Shown piece after piece: positions 35,980-45,588 of a DNA stretch of 60,917 nucleotides (position 1 is its first letter; each line of letters starts with the position of its first letter). The notes beneath the pieces were generated by a model. The model saw nothing but the letters and a program-made list of their open reading frames with translations. It did not search any database and was not told where the DNA came from. The stretch spans positions 1 through 60,917 of the forward strand of contig JAFZPP010000024.1 in NCBI GenBank assembly GCA_017550285.1. Reading direction: 5' to 3'. The translations under genes and the position numbers were made by a program. The stretch comes from Oscillospiraceae bacterium (GTDB lineage Bacteria; Bacillota; Clostridia; Oscillospirales; Ruminococcaceae).

Positions 35980-37416
35980 TCAAAATCCGTTTCGGTGTAC
36001 GCGCTTGATGATTTCCTCATAGTCTCTGTAGCAGTAATCCACATCGACATCTGCGTCAATGCCGGGGCAGGTTCCGATGCCATACTGCCACATGCCGAAT
36101 TCACCGTAGAAGGTCGGGCATGCGACATTATAATGTGCAACCCAGACGCTGTATTTTGCAATCGTCCGCGGTGAAATCCGGTTGTTCAGATAATACGAGG
36201 AGCAGTAGAGCATGACATAATAGCCCATTTTCTCCATTTCCGAGCAGAAAGCCTCAATGATCGCAGAAACCTCCTCGACCGGCTTTGTGAGCACGCTCTG
36301 TTCCTCAATATCAAAGACAATCGGGTATTCAAACTGCCGGTCGCCGAGCACCTGTGCACAGACATGCGCTTCCATACGTGCAAGCTCCGGCGTTGAGGCG
36401 TAGGAATACCAGTAAGCGCCGACCGGAATACCGGCAGCCTTGGCGCGGTTGTAATTCGTCTTGAAGGTCGGATCCTCCTGATCGAGGAATCTGCCGTAGC
36501 CCGCGCGCATAATCACGAATTTATTTTCGGATTCGTCGCGCACCTTCTCAAAATTGATATCGCCCTGATACTGGGAAACATCAATGCCCTTATAAAGATA
36601 CGGCGGTGCCGTCTTGACGGTTGTCGTGGTTTCCGTTTCGGTCTCGGATTCCGTCAGCGTCGTGACCTCGGTAGTATCCTCTGTCCCGCCGTTTTCCGCT
36701 GTTGTTGTCTCAGCGGTTTCCGTCTCTGCGGTAGTCTGCGTTTCGGTGGTGACTGCCGTGGTACTCGTCGTCACTGCGGTTGTCGTCGTCACGACCGGTT
36801 CGGTATTCTCCTCCGGCTCCGTGACGGTGATTTTGCCGCGTCTGGTCAGAAGCGGCAGATGCTCGGCAATTTTCAGCAGCTCGGCATCCTGATACCAGAG
36901 CGAATACGTCATACCGGGCTCTGCCGTCTCCGGAATCCGGAAGGCAAGCTCCAGCACGGTGCCGTCCTCTGCCGAGACATCATCCTGATCGCAGTAGCAC
37001 GCGACAAGACTGTGTTTTTTGATCATAACCGGCGTGATTTCCAGATCGGGGAACGCCGTATGCTCACGAATGGCGACGGATTCCTCTCCCTCGAGAATCG
37101 CAGGCTCCAGACCTTCATCATATCCGACAATCAGCTTTGCCGAAGAAAAGCCGGTATTATCAGAGACAGATGCAGTAATCGTCACGACCGAACCCGGTGC
37201 GCCCTCCGCATCACTGAGCGCCAGAGAGAGGGGCGAATTCTCGGCAACGCTTGCGCGCTTGCTGATGACATAGTCAAATACGTCGATGACACCGTCTGCA
37301 TTGTGATCAATCAGTTCAGCTTCCTCTGCAAAAACCGCAGACGGACCGGAAAGCATGGCAGCACTCATCAGCGCTGCGAGACCGGCGCTCAGGAAGCGTT
37401 TGAATCGGGAATGCAT
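35980..37416 (-). CDS. Secreted GH25 lysozyme with dockerin-like loop and cohesin-like domain
   Basis: The protein has 478 residues. After the signal peptide (about 1-30) there is a single dockerin-like calcium loop (DHNADGVIDVFDYVISKR). A cohesin-like beta-domain follows (about 60-205; SDAEGAPGSVVTITASVSDN, then KLIVGYDEGL). Next is a Thr/Glu-rich linker and a GH25 muramidase (about 275-478) with Asp279 in GIDVSQYQG and the Asp369/Glu371 pair in VFDIEE. It should cut peptidoglycan between MurNAc and GlcNAc outside the cell. AGGAGG precedes the ATG. The single half-dockerin next to a cohesin-like fold is unusual. Confidence 0.88.
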   Translation of the reverse strand: MHSRFKRFLSAGLAALMSAAMLSGPSAVFAEEAELIDHNADGVIDVFDYVISKRASVAENSPLSLALSDAEGAPGSVVTITASVSDNTGFSSAKLIVGYDEGLEPAILEGEESVAIREHTAFPDLEITPVMIKKHSLVACYCDQDDVSAEDGTVLELAFRIPETAEPGMTYSLWYQDAELLKIAEHLPLLTRRGKITVTEPEENTEPVVTTTTAVTTSTTAVTTETQTTAETETAETTTAENGGTEDTTEVTTLTESETETETTTTVKTAPPYLYKGIDVSQYQGDINFEKVRDESENKFVIMRAGYGRFLDQEDPTFKTNYNRAKAAGIPVGAYWYSYASTPELARMEAHVCAQVLGDRQFEYPIVFDIEEQSVLTKPVEEVSAIIEAFCSEMEKMGYYVMLYCSSYYLNNRISPRTIAKYSVWVAHYNVACPTFYGEFGMWQYGIGTCPGIDADVDVDYCYRDYEEIIKRVHRNGF

Positions 37417-37519
37417 ATTGCGGATCTCCTCCTCTTTTCTGATCTTTTTGTTCTCAAATCCGCACGATTGTTCGCAAATATATCTAATTTCTTTACTCCG
37501 ATGTATGCAGTTCCTTTAC

Positions 37520-37548
37520 ATTTTACCATAAAGCGGCGTTGATTGCAA
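37520..37548 (-). promoter_or_regulatory. Promoter of the GH25 gene
   Basis: TTGCAA (37543-37548), a 17-base spacer and TAAAAT (37520-37525). Confidence 0.62.
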
Positions 37549-37656
37549 GAGTGATGCAATATTTTCCGTGTTTTTTCTATCTGATAACGGTTTTCCATTC
37601 TGTTTCAGCGGCAAAATTGTGCATCCCGACAAAATTCGTTTTTTTTCAGATTCCGC

Positions 37657-37685
37657 TTGACTTTTTTGCCGCGCCGTAGTATAAT
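37657..37685 (+). promoter_or_regulatory. Promoter of tRNA-Thr
   Basis: TTGACT (37657-37662), a 17-base spacer and TATAAT (37680-37685), 41 bases before the tRNA. A GCGGTC/GACCGC hairpin (37691-37716) lies between them. Confidence 0.82.
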
Positions 37686-37726
37686 ATAAAAGCGGTCGCA
37701 AAAAAAGCAATGACCGCAGCGAACAT

Positions 37727-37799
37727 GCTGTTTTAGCTCAGTTGGTAGAGCACATCCTTGGTAAGGATGAGGTCGCTGGTTCGACTCCAGTAAACAGCT
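37727..37799 (+). tRNA. tRNA-Thr (anticodon GGT)
   Basis: A 73-base cloverleaf: acceptor GCTGTTT pairs with AAACAGC, the D arm is GCTCAGTTGGTAGAGC, the anticodon stem is CATCC/GGATG with loop TTGGTAA (anticodon GGT), and the T arm is CTGGTTCGACTCCAG. The CCA end is not encoded. Confidence 0.96.
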
Positions 37800-37802
37800 C
37801 TC

Positions 37803-37836
37803 AGCCGCTTCGAGAAATCGGAGCGGCTTTGATTTT
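37803..37836 (+). terminator. Terminator after tRNA-Thr
   Basis: An 11-bp stem (37803-37813 with 37818-37828) is followed by TTGATTTT, between the tRNA and the next gene. Partial read-through could feed that gene. Confidence 0.7.
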
Positions 37837-37863
37837 ATCAATCAGGCAACGGAGGATTCTGCA

Positions 37864-38379
37864 ATGGCAAAAACCGCTCTGCTCGTAATGGAGCTGCAAA
37901 ACGATTATCTCTGGGAACAGCGCAAGCCGAAATTCCCCTATGATACCGCAAAGCTGATCGCTGCGGCAAATGATGCAATCAGCCGCGTGCAGGCATCCGG
38001 CGGCGATGTCATTTATCTGAAACAGATTTTTCCGGATACGCCCTCGAATCACATCATCTTTGATTTCTGCATCGAAGGAACCGCGGGTGCTGCGCTGTAC
38101 AGCGGCTTGCAGGTATCTTCCGCATACTGCTTTGAGAAGAATGTCGCGGACGCCTATCTGGACGCTGCATTTGCAGCATTCATGGCGGAGCAGGGCTATA
38201 CGGAGATTCAGCTCTGCGGCATTGATGAAGCAGGCAGCATCGCCGCGACTGCAAAAGGCGCAGTCCATGCCGGTGCTGCTGTCACGATTCTGAAGGATGC
38301 GACCGCGAGCCGGTTCCCGATCGGAAAGCTCGCACCGCTCCGCGCAGAGTTAAAAGCCCTCGGCATCCGTTACGCATAA
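37864..38379 (+). CDS. Isochorismatase-fold (cysteine hydrolase-like) protein
   Basis: The protein has 171 residues with the isochorismatase/nicotinamidase fold: strand LLVMELQNDYL near the N-terminus, VIYLKQ, and TEIQLCGIDEAGSIAATAKGA near the nucleophile turn. In active members the first motif carries Asp (VMDMQNDF) and the later loop carries Cys (CV..TA). Here they are Glu and Gly/Ser, so the catalytic triad is changed and the activity is uncertain. GGAGG precedes the ATG by 8 bases. It has no clear promoter of its own and follows tRNA-Thr. Confidence 0.82.
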   Translation: MAKTALLVMELQNDYLWEQRKPKFPYDTAKLIAAANDAISRVQASGGDVIYLKQIFPDTPSNHIIFDFCIEGTAGAALYSGLQVSSAYCFEKNVADAYLDAAFAAFMAEQGYTEIQLCGIDEAGSIAATAKGAVHAGAAVTILKDATASRFPIGKLAPLRAELKALGIRYA

Positions 38380-38435
38380 CAGGGCGTGCGAATGCCGCAT
38401 GCAGTGCCCGCATCATCCCATGTTCATATGATCAT

Positions 38436-38488
38436 AAAAAACCCGCTCAATCCGGCAAAACAGCCTGCATTGAGCGGTTATTTTTATT
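38436..38488. terminator. Bidirectional terminator between isochorismatase-fold and aguB genes
   Basis: CCGCTCAA (38443-38450) and TTGAGCGG (38470-38477) form the stem, with an A run on the left and a T run on the right. Confidence 0.78.
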
Positions 38489-39369
38489 TACGCCGATGTG
38501 ATTGCGGTATAGCAGTGCGGGCGGCGGTCGCGGAACAGCCCCCAGTCGAGCTTCGCCTGTGCGATTGCATCCAGATCATAGGTTTGCAAAATGACAGCCT
38601 CGGCATCACGCGGCGCCTGCACGGCGATTGCTCCGGTCTCCGTTGTCAGGAACGAGGAGCCGTAGAAGCAGAGCGCGGATTCCTGCATCCCGTTCTCGGC
38701 GCAGGGGCTGACGCGCTCCAGACCGATGCGGTTTGCGGCAATCACCGGCGTGATATTCGCGGCTGCATGCCCCTGCATGGTCATCTGCCAGTGCGGCTCA
38801 CTGTCGGTATCGAGGATCGGCTCAGAGCCGATTGCTGTCGGAAAAAAGAGCAGCTCCGCACCGTTCAGGACGAGCGAACGCGCGGTCTCCGGAAACCACT
38901 GATCCCAGCAGATGCCGACGCCGATTGTCGCATAGCGTGTTTTCCATGTCAGGAAGCCGGTGTTTCCGGGCGTGAAATAGAATTTCTCCTGATAGTAATG
39001 GTCATCCGGAATATGCGTTTTGCGGTAGACACCGAGCAGCTTGCCGTCGGCATCAATGATCGCTTCGGAATTAAACAGACGGCTGCCGTCCCGCTCATAA
39101 AAGCTGACCGGCAGCACAACCGAAAGCTCCTCTGCGAGCGCCATGCAGCGCCGGACTGCCGGATTCTCCTCGGTTTTCTGCGCAAATGCGTAATATTCAT
39201 AGCGGCGCTCCTGACAGAAATACTGCCGCTCGAAGAGCTCCGGCAGCAGGATAATCTGTGCGCCTTCTGCGGCAGCGCTGCGGATGAGCCGCTCTGCGGT
39301 TTGCAGGCTTTCTGCCGGATCGGTGCTGCACTGCATCTGCACGGCAGCGACTGTAACATGTCTGCTCAT
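38488..39369 (-). CDS. aguB: N-carbamoylputrescine amidase (nitrilase superfamily)
   Basis: The protein has 293 residues. The Glu-Lys-Cys triad is visible in LPELFE, RKTHIPD and Cys154 of VGICWDQWFPE. The overall sequence (QYFCQERRYEYY, DDHYYQEKFYFTPGN) fits AguB, which hydrolyses N-carbamoylputrescine to putrescine, CO2 and ammonia in the agmatine pathway. No agmatine deiminase gene is in view. AGGAGGG precedes the ATG by 8 bases. It is the last gene after the V-ATPase/GNAT cluster. Confidence 0.92.
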   Translation of the reverse strand: MSRHVTVAAVQMQCSTDPAESLQTAERLIRSAAAEGAQIILLPELFERQYFCQERRYEYYAFAQKTEENPAVRRCMALAEELSVVLPVSFYERDGSRLFNSEAIIDADGKLLGVYRKTHIPDDHYYQEKFYFTPGNTGFLTWKTRYATIGVGICWDQWFPETARSLVLNGAELLFFPTAIGSEPILDTDSEPHWQMTMQGHAAANITPVIAANRIGLERVSPCAENGMQESALCFYGSSFLTTETGAIAVQAPRDAEAVILQTYDLDAIAQAKLDWGLFRDRRPHCYTAITSA

Positions 39370-39400
39370 TGTGAATCCCTCCTGTCAGCTTGATATCAGG

Positions 39401-39844
39401 TTAAACTGCAATCTGAAAGAGCTGATCTGTCGTTCCGTAGATCGTTTCGTATTCGCCGATCTTTTCAAAGCCGTATTTTTCATACAAGCCCTGTTCGCCG
39501 CTCAGGAGATAGACCGTCTGATACCCGATCTCCCCTGCATAGCAAAGCGCAGACCGGATCATCTGTCCGGACAGCCGGTTTCCGCGGTACCGTTCATCCA
39601 CAAACACAAATCCGATGAACGGCGAAAAGCCGGAATCCGCAGGCAGTTCGTCTTTTTCGGTAAAGGTACAGAAGCCGGCAATTTCATTCTGCACTGCGGC
39701 GATGATGACTCGCTCCCAATCGAGAAACCCGTTTCTGCGCATTTTCTCTGCAAGAAACGTTCCTGCTTTCCACGAACAATTCTGCGCAAATTCTGCGGTT
39801 TTCTCCCAGAGCGGATGCCCCTGCCGGATCGGTTCAATCGTCAT
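39401..39844 (-). CDS. GNAT family N-acetyltransferase
   Basis: The protein has 147 residues. The acetyl-CoA-binding segment is VFVDERYRGNRLSGQMIRSA, and the usual ending LYEKYGFEKIGEYE is present. The substrate is unknown. Its start overlaps the stop of the upstream gene (ATGA), so it is part of the same transcription unit. Confidence 0.88.
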   Translation of the reverse strand: MTIEPIRQGHPLWEKTAEFAQNCSWKAGTFLAEKMRRNGFLDWERVIIAAVQNEIAGFCTFTEKDELPADSGFSPFIGFVFVDERYRGNRLSGQMIRSALCYAGEIGYQTVYLLSGEQGLYEKYGFEKIGEYETIYGTTDQLFQIAV

Positions 39845-40350
39845 AATGCTGTCTCCTGTGTCTTCCGTTTCTGATAGAACGTAACAGTGAACCCGAGCTC
39901 GCCTTCGATTTCACAGCCTGTCTCAAAGACAAATTCCCGCTCCGGAAAGAGCTGCTGCAAGCGCTGTCCCCAGTAAAATTGCAGTGCATCGGTGAAGGCT
40001 GTCAGTACGGCTTCATCATCCATATAAGACGGATCGGCATTGAGAAAATAATCCCCGACCGACCACGCATTGACCCAGCGCTCCATTGCCGAATGATCGC
40101 CGTGATGCCGCTGTTCCATATCGCGGTATGACTGCATATCAAAATCCGGCGGCATGATCGCCGTCAGGAATACACAGTCTCCGATCAGCGTAAAATCGGG
40201 TGCAAAAAAGTGCGCAGCGGCGAGCATCCCGTCGATCGCGCACTTTTCTGTTGCATAGGAAAACAGCGGAACTGCGCCGCCGATAAACTGTCCGGCAAAT
40301 GCGGCGCGCTGTTCCGGAGAAAGAAAGCCCTGAAATATTTTACTGTTCAT
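39841..40350 (-). CDS. Hypothetical protein linked to V-ATPase operon
   Basis: The protein has 169 residues with no recognised family. It has no signal peptide and no clear membrane helix, and a middle part rich in Asp/His/Trp (RDMEQRHHGDHSAMERW). The C-terminal part has alternating strands (EFVFETGCEIEGELGFTVTF). It overlaps the V-ATPase subunit D gene upstream and the GNAT gene downstream by ATGA, so it is translationally coupled to both. Confidence 0.75.
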   Translation of the reverse strand: MNSKIFQGFLSPEQRAAFAGQFIGGAVPLFSYATEKCAIDGMLAAAHFFAPDFTLIGDCVFLTAIMPPDFDMQSYRDMEQRHHGDHSAMERWVNAWSVGDYFLNADPSYMDDEAVLTAFTDALQFYWGQRLQQLFPEREFVFETGCEIEGELGFTVTFYQKRKTQETAL

Positions 40351-40961
40351 GATTTCTTGGTTGCCTTGATGATCTTCATGCGCGTGAATTCCTCGCGTTC
40401 CTTATCTTCCAGTGCATCAGAGATGGTACGGATGATCTCGGTATAGCGCGGAATCAGCACATTTTTCAGCGCATTGGCACGGCGCTGTGTTGCCTGAATT
40501 GCCGTCGCCAGACGGAAGACGCCGCTGTCCACCTCCGCGAGAATCAGCGTCATATTGCGCACCTTGCAGAAGGCGGCATACGCCTCGTCAAGCTGTACAT
40601 TCGTATCGAGGAATCCGTAAGGGACCTCTGCCTCCAGTGCATCCGGATGCGTCACCTTCGGAATCTCGACACCCATGACTGAGCGGGTTTCGATCTCAAT
40701 GCGGTCATCAATCGGGACGGCATTTGCAAACCGCTCCACGACACCCAGCGTGATATTGGCATCCTGCAATTCGGCATAGGCGGTTTCATAGGTTTTCTCG
40801 ATGCTGCCGCGCAGCTCCTTGGCGCGGTCCACCAGCTGCATCAGCTCACGAATCAGCACGTTCCGCTTGCGGTCCATGAGATCGTAGCCGAGCTTGGCAA
40901 GCACCAGCGAGCGCTTTGCTGCCATGAGATTGCCTTTTGTCGGGAATACCTGATTTGCCAC
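40347..40961 (-). CDS. atpD: V-type ATP synthase subunit D
   Basis: The protein has 204 residues beginning (V/M)ANQVFPTKGNLMAAKRSL, with the long helical hairpin of the central rotor stalk. It starts with GTG at 40961, one base after the subunit B stop. It links the A3B3 head to the membrane ring and couples rotation to ATP turnover. Confidence 0.95.
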   Translation of the reverse strand: MANQVFPTKGNLMAAKRSLVLAKLGYDLMDRKRNVLIRELMQLVDRAKELRGSIEKTYETAYAELQDANITLGVVERFANAVPIDDRIEIETRSVMGVEIPKVTHPDALEAEVPYGFLDTNVQLDEAYAAFCKVRNMTLILAEVDSGVFRLATAIQATQRRANALKNVLIPRYTEIIRTISDALEDKEREEFTRMKIIKATKKS

Positions 40962-40962
40962 G

Positions 40963-42372
40963 TTAACCCTCCACCTTCCGGATCAGCGCTGCTGCGGCAT
41001 CCGGATCGTAATGCGCATCGAGCACCTGATCGTCTACACGGTCAAGCGCGGACTTCGGCAGCAGCGAAAGCAGCGTCCAGCCGAGATCCAGCGTTTCTTC
41101 CATGGAACGGTTTTCATCAAAGCCCTGTGAGAGGAAGCATTTTTCAAAGTATTTGCCGAAGGTGAGATACTGCTTATCCAGCGCGGAGATTTCCTCCTCG
41201 CCGATAACCGACGCCAGCGAGCGCGCATCCTGCACCTGTGCATAGGCTGCAAAGAGCTGGTTTGCGACGGCGGAATGGTCGCCGCGGGTATAGCCCTCGC
41301 CGATGCCGTCCTTCATCAGACGGGAAAGCGACGGCAGAACCGAGATCGGCGGATAGACGCCGCCCTGCTCCAGACCTCTGTCCAGAACGATCTGTCCCTC
41401 CGTGATATAGCCGGTCAGGTCAGGGACAGGGTGTGTGATATCGTCATTCGGCATCGTCAGAATCGGGAGCTGCGTCACGCTGCCTTCAATGCCCTCGATG
41501 ATGCCTGCACGCTCATAGAGCGATGCAAGGTCGGAATAGAGGTAGCCCGGGAAGCCCTTTCTGCCGGGGATTTCGCCCTTCGAGGACGAGAATTCACGCA
41601 GCGCTTCTGCATATGCGGTCATATCGGTCATAACGACGAGGATGTGCATATGCTTTTCGTATGCGAGATATTCTGCGGCAGTCAGTGCGCAGCGCGGCGT
41701 AATGATACGCTCGACAATCGGATCGTTTGCAAGATTCAGGAACATGACGACATTTTGCAGAACGCCGCTTTCGGCAAAGCTGCGGCGGAAATAATCCGCA
41801 ACGTCATTCTGAATACCCATTGCCGCGAATACAACCGCGAACTCTGCGCCGGAATCCTTTGCAATCCGCGCCTGCTGTACAATCTGCACGGCGAGCTTAT
41901 TATGCGAAAGACCCGTGCCCGAGAAGATCGGCAGCTTCTGACCGCGGATCAGCGTCATCAGGCAGTCGATTGAAGAGATACCGGTCTGGATATAGTTTCT
42001 GGGGTACTGGCGCGAGACCGGATTCAGCGGTGCGCCGTTGATATCGCCGAATTTCTCCGGCATCACCTCGCCGAGACCGTCAGCCGGTCTGCCCGCACCG
42101 GTAAAGACTCTGCCGAGCAGGTCGCCGGAAAGCGGCATCTCCATCGGTCTGCCGGTAAACTGTGTGCGCGTATTGGTCAGCGAGAGACCGTGGGTTCCCT
42201 CGAAGACCTGCAAAATCGCCTTATCACCCTCGAGCATGGCGACTCTGCCGGTGCGCTCGGTGCCGTCATCCAGCACGATGCGCGCCATTTCATCGAATTT
42301 TGCGCCCTCCACATGGTCAAGGACAACCAGTGAACCGCTGATGCTGTGAAGCCCGAAATATTGCAGACTCAT
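40963..42372 (-). CDS. atpB: V-type ATP synthase subunit B
   Basis: The protein has 469 residues and is the non-catalytic nucleotide-binding subunit of the V1 head. It contains [15 protein letters not shown] in place of a true P-loop and the ATPase signature [19 protein letters not shown] within the end of the A gene serves its ATG 3 bases after the A stop. Confidence 0.97.
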   Translation of the reverse strand: MSLQYFGLHSISGSLVVLDHVEGAKFDEMARIVLDDGTERTGRVAMLEGDKAILQVFEGTHGLSLTNTRTQFTGRPMEMPLSGDLLGRVFTGAGRPADGLGEVMPEKFGDINGAPLNPVSRQYPRNYIQTGISSIDCLMTLIRGQKLPIFSGTGLSHNKLAVQIVQQARIAKDSGAEFAVVFAAMGIQNDVADYFRRSFAESGVLQNVVMFLNLANDPIVERIITPRCALTAAEYLAYEKHMHILVVMTDMTAYAEALREFSSSKGEIPGRKGFPGYLYSDLASLYERAGIIEGIEGSVTQLPILTMPNDDITHPVPDLTGYITEGQIVLDRGLEQGGVYPPISVLPSLSRLMKDGIGEGYTRGDHSAVANQLFAAYAQVQDARSLASVIGEEEISALDKQYLTFGKYFEKCFLSQGFDENRSMEETLDLGWTLLSLLPKSALDRVDDQVLDAHYDPDAAAALIRKVEG

Positions 42373-42375
42373 GGG

Positions 42376-44151
42376 TTACAGCACCTCCTTTTTCTTTGTG
42401 CGAAGCGCGTCAAGCATCCCGTCGATCTGCTGCGTCAGCGCATCAAAGCGCTCAAGCTGCCGGTTCGGGATGTCATATTTGACCTTGATGACCAGCTCCA
42501 GAATGCCGCTCGATTTGATTGCCTCGAGATCGACATGCTCTGCGATCATCTTCTTTGTGCGCTGATAGACATGCAGGATCAGCTCCATCATGCGGAACTG
42601 CTTATCGAGCGGGACATAGGTATCCTCAGCGTGATAGGCATTCTGCTGCAAGAATCCGACACGGATCAGACGCGCAATCTCAATGATGAGCTTCTGATCG
42701 TCGGGCAGGACATCGGAGCCGATCAGCCGGACAATATCCATCAGAGACTGCTCCTCTTTCAGCAGCGCACTGATCTCGGTGCGGTATTCGTTGAACTTCG
42801 GATCAACCTCGCTCTCATAGAAATGCGAGAGATCGTCGAGATATTCGCTGTAGCTCATGTTCCAGTTGATTGCCGGATAGTGGCGCGCATAGGCGAGCGC
42901 CTTGTCCAGTCCCCAGAAGCAGCGGACAAAGCGGCGTGTATTCTGGGTGACAGGCTCGGAGAAGTCGCTTCCCTGCGGCGAAACGGCACCGATAACGGTG
43001 ACGCTGCCCTCTCTGCCGTTGAGTGTCTCATAGGCGCCGGTGCGCTCATAGAACTCGGAAAGACGCGAGGGGAGATATGCCGGATAGCCTTCCTCAGCGG
43101 GCATTTCTTCGAGTCGTCCGGAGATTTCGCGGAGTGCCTCTGCCCAGCGGGATGTCGAATCCGCCATGATTGCGATATGATAGCCCATGTCACGGTAATA
43201 TTCCGCGAGCGTGATGCCGGTATAGATCGAAGCCTCACGCGCCGCAACCGGCATATTCGAGGTATTGGCGATCAGCACGGTACGCTCCATGAGGGATTTG
43301 CCCGTGCGCGGGTCCTTCAGTGCGGTGAATTCCTCGAGCACCTGCGTCATTTCGTTGCCGCGCTCACCGCAGCCGATATAGACAATGATATCCGCATCGC
43401 ACCATTTTGCGATCTGGTGCTGCGTCATGGTTTTGCCGGTACCGAAACCGCCCGGAATCGCCGCCGTGCCGCCTCTTGCAATCGGGAACAGCGTATCGAG
43501 CACACGCTGACCGGTAATCATCGGGCGCGAAGGCGGGAGACGTCTTGCGGCAGGTCTTGCGCGGCGGATCGGCCACTTCTGGCAGAGCGTCAGCGAATGG
43601 ACTCTGCCCGCGGCATCCTCAAGGCGGATGATTTCATCGTTGATACGGTATTTTCCGTCCTGTGCGGCATAGACAACCTTACCCGAGAGATTCGGCGGGA
43701 CAAGGCAGAGATGCAGAATTGCAGAGGTCTCCGGACAGGATGCATAGGCTTCGCCGCCCTGCATCATCGTGCCGACCCTTACCTTGACGGAGACATCGTA
43801 TTCCTTTTCCGTATCGAGAATCGGCACGGCGAGACCGTCGCCGATAAACGCGCCGGAAGCCTCCTCCAGCGCACGGAGCGGACGCTCAATGCCGTCGAAG
43901 ATATTGGTCAGGATGCCGGGACCGAGCGTAACCGACATCGGCGCACCCGTCGGCTCGACCGGCTCGCCGGTTTGCAGACCCGAGGTGCTCTCATAGACCT
44001 GAATCGTCGTTTCGGTATCCGTCAGACCGATGACCTCACCGATCAGGCGGCGGTTTCCGACATAGACCATTTCCATCATGGAAAAGACATTTGTATTGCG
44101 TATCTTGACAACAGGGCCGTTGACGCTGTAAATCACAGGCTGCTGCATCAT
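42376..44151 (-). CDS. atpA: V-type ATP synthase subunit A (catalytic)
   Basis: The protein has 591 residues. The catalytic P-loop is [15 protein letters not shown], the Glu-containing stretch [12 protein letters not shown] follows, and [18 protein letters not shown] is the family signature. It hydrolyses or makes ATP at the A/B interface. Its ATG overlaps the subunit E stop by 4 bases. Confidence 0.98.
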   Translation of the reverse strand: MMQQPVIYSVNGPVVKIRNTNVFSMMEMVYVGNRRLIGEVIGLTDTETTIQVYESTSGLQTGEPVEPTGAPMSVTLGPGILTNIFDGIERPLRALEEASGAFIGDGLAVPILDTEKEYDVSVKVRVGTMMQGGEAYASCPETSAILHLCLVPPNLSGKVVYAAQDGKYRINDEIIRLEDAAGRVHSLTLCQKWPIRRARPAARRLPPSRPMITGQRVLDTLFPIARGGTAAIPGGFGTGKTMTQHQIAKWCDADIIVYIGCGERGNEMTQVLEEFTALKDPRTGKSLMERTVLIANTSNMPVAAREASIYTGITLAEYYRDMGYHIAIMADSTSRWAEALREISGRLEEMPAEEGYPAYLPSRLSEFYERTGAYETLNGREGSVTVIGAVSPQGSDFSEPVTQNTRRFVRCFWGLDKALAYARHYPAINWNMSYSEYLDDLSHFYESEVDPKFNEYRTEISALLKEEQSLMDIVRLIGSDVLPDDQKLIIEIARLIRVGFLQQNAYHAEDTYVPLDKQFRMMELILHVYQRTKKMIAEHVDLEAIKSSGILELVIKVKYDIPNRQLERFDALTQQIDGMLDALRTKKKEVL

Positions 44152-44738
44152 TCGTCACCCCCGCCGATTTTATGATTGCGATAGAAATTGCGGAGCTGCG
44201 AGGCATAGGCTTCGTCGAGCGTATGATTTTCGCAGCGTCTGCCGTCGGCGGAGAGAACCGAAAGCCCGCCGAGCAGAATCGCAGGGTCGGCGCGGAATGT
44301 GACATCTGTGCCCGCGGCGGCTCTGAGCTCGGATTCCAGCTTCATATCCGCCTCGCGCAGCAGAATCTGCGCACCGGCTTCGGGCTGATGTGCGCTGAGC
44401 AGCTTTCTGAGCCACGGCAGATATTCCTCCGAGGCAGTGAATGCGGCGAGCTTTTCGCGCAGGTCACCGAAGAGCTGCATCAGCAGGGTCTGGCGGCGGC
44501 TGAGAAACGCCGTCTTGCCCTGATAGCCGACCTGTGACATTTGCTTCTGATATTTTGCAGTAATTCTGGATTTTGCAGCCGCAAGCGTGCGCTCGTAATC
44601 CGCCTTGCAGCGCGCTTCCGCATCGAGCAGATACTGTTTTGCCTTCTGCTCTGCTTCACGCTCCGCGCGTGCGATCTCCGCATCGGTGCTGCGGCTGACA
44701 GCGTCCATAAACTGCTGTAGCTTCTGATTTGCTTCCAT
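44148..44738 (-). CDS. atpE: V-type ATP synthase subunit E (peripheral stalk)
   Basis: The protein has 196 residues. A long charged N-terminal helix (AEIARAEREAEQKAKQYLL) is followed by a compact C-terminal domain that binds the top of the head. It pairs with subunit H/G as the stator. Confidence 0.9.
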   Translation of the reverse strand: MEANQKLQQFMDAVSRSTDAEIARAEREAEQKAKQYLLDAEARCKADYERTLAAAKSRITAKYQKQMSQVGYQGKTAFLSRRQTLLMQLFGDLREKLAAFTASEEYLPWLRKLLSAHQPEAGAQILLREADMKLESELRAAAGTDVTFRADPAILLGGLSVLSADGRRCENHTLDEAYASQLRNFYRNHKIGGGDE

Positions 44739-44789
44739 TTCAAAACTCCAGTCCGGTGAATTTTATGGATTGGTATATGCGCATACGCC

Positions 44790-45098
44790 TCAGATGTGGA
44801 TGCCGACGGTTTCCGCAAGATAGCGCGAAATGGCGGCAGTCATATCCGAGGTGCCGTGCCGGTCGGGAATGGTGACCAGCAGCGGCTGCGGCGTATGCAT
44901 TTTGATTTCCTGTACCTCTGCGGGGCAGAGATCGGCAAGTTTTTCCGTGATAAGGACAACCGCGACGCCCTCCGTATGCATTGCCTCACTGAGCGCCGAA
45001 AGCGTTTCCTCGCGCGTATGCACGATGACGCCCGGGACGCCTGCAAGGCGCATGCCCATTAAGGTATCGGAATTGTCGCTGATAAGCCGGCAGTACAT
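44790..45098 (-). CDS. atpF: V-type ATP synthase subunit F
   Basis: The protein has 102 residues with a small alpha/beta fold (YCRLISDNSDTLMGMRLAGV; VAVVLITEKLAD). It is part of the central stalk with subunit D. Its ATG shares one base with the subunit K stop (TGATG). Confidence 0.9.
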   Translation of the reverse strand: MYCRLISDNSDTLMGMRLAGVPGVIVHTREETLSALSEAMHTEGVAVVLITEKLADLCPAEVQEIKMHTPQPLLVTIPDRHGTSDMTAAISRYLAETVGIHI

Positions 45099-45547
45099 CA
45101 GACCTTGGAGAGGATCATAATTGCGATCAGCAGACCGTAGATCGCAACACCTTCGCCCAGTGCAACGAAGATCAGTGCCTTTGCAAAGGACTTCGGTTCC
45201 TCGGCGATTGCACCGATTGCAGCCGGCGCTGCGTGGCCGACGGCGATGCCGCAGCCGATCGAGCCGACACCGACTGCGAGTGCTGCTGCAAGATAGCCAA
45301 GACCTGCCGCAGAGCTGCTGACGGCTGCTGCGCCCTCTGCTGCATCTGCTGCGGAAACGAAGCCGCCGAGCGGCAGTGCGATTGCACAGAGCATCACCGC
45401 GCCGAATGCGCAGAGATTCGTGATCATGGCGCGGCGCATGGATTTACCGCTCTTCTTTTTGGTGATTGCTGCATAAACCGGCAGCGCAAGCAATGCCGTG
45501 ATCATCAGCGGCAGAAAGATCAGCTCAAGAATTTCATAAACAGACAT
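45098..45547 (-). CDS. atpK: V-type ATP synthase subunit K (proteolipid ring)
   Basis: The protein has about 149 residues and four membrane helices. The ion-binding Glu is in helix 4 (VALGEGVAIYGLL), following the loop GAIAEEPKSFAKA; the first hairpin has no equivalent carboxylate. It forms the rotating membrane ring. Whether it carries H+ or Na+ cannot be settled by eye. The ATG at 45547 is preceded by AGGAGG (8 bases); the frame is open for 12 further codons upstream. Confidence 0.93.
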   Translation of the reverse strand: MSVYEILELIFLPLMITALLALPVYAAITKKKSGKSMRRAMITNLCAFGAVMLCAIALPLGGFVSAADAAEGAAAVSSSAAGLGYLAAALAVGVGSIGCGIAVGHAAPAAIGAIAEEPKSFAKALIFVALGEGVAIYGLLIAIMILSKV

Positions 45548-45588
45548 GGGATTTACCTCCTGAATATTCATTTCATCATACAAGATAA

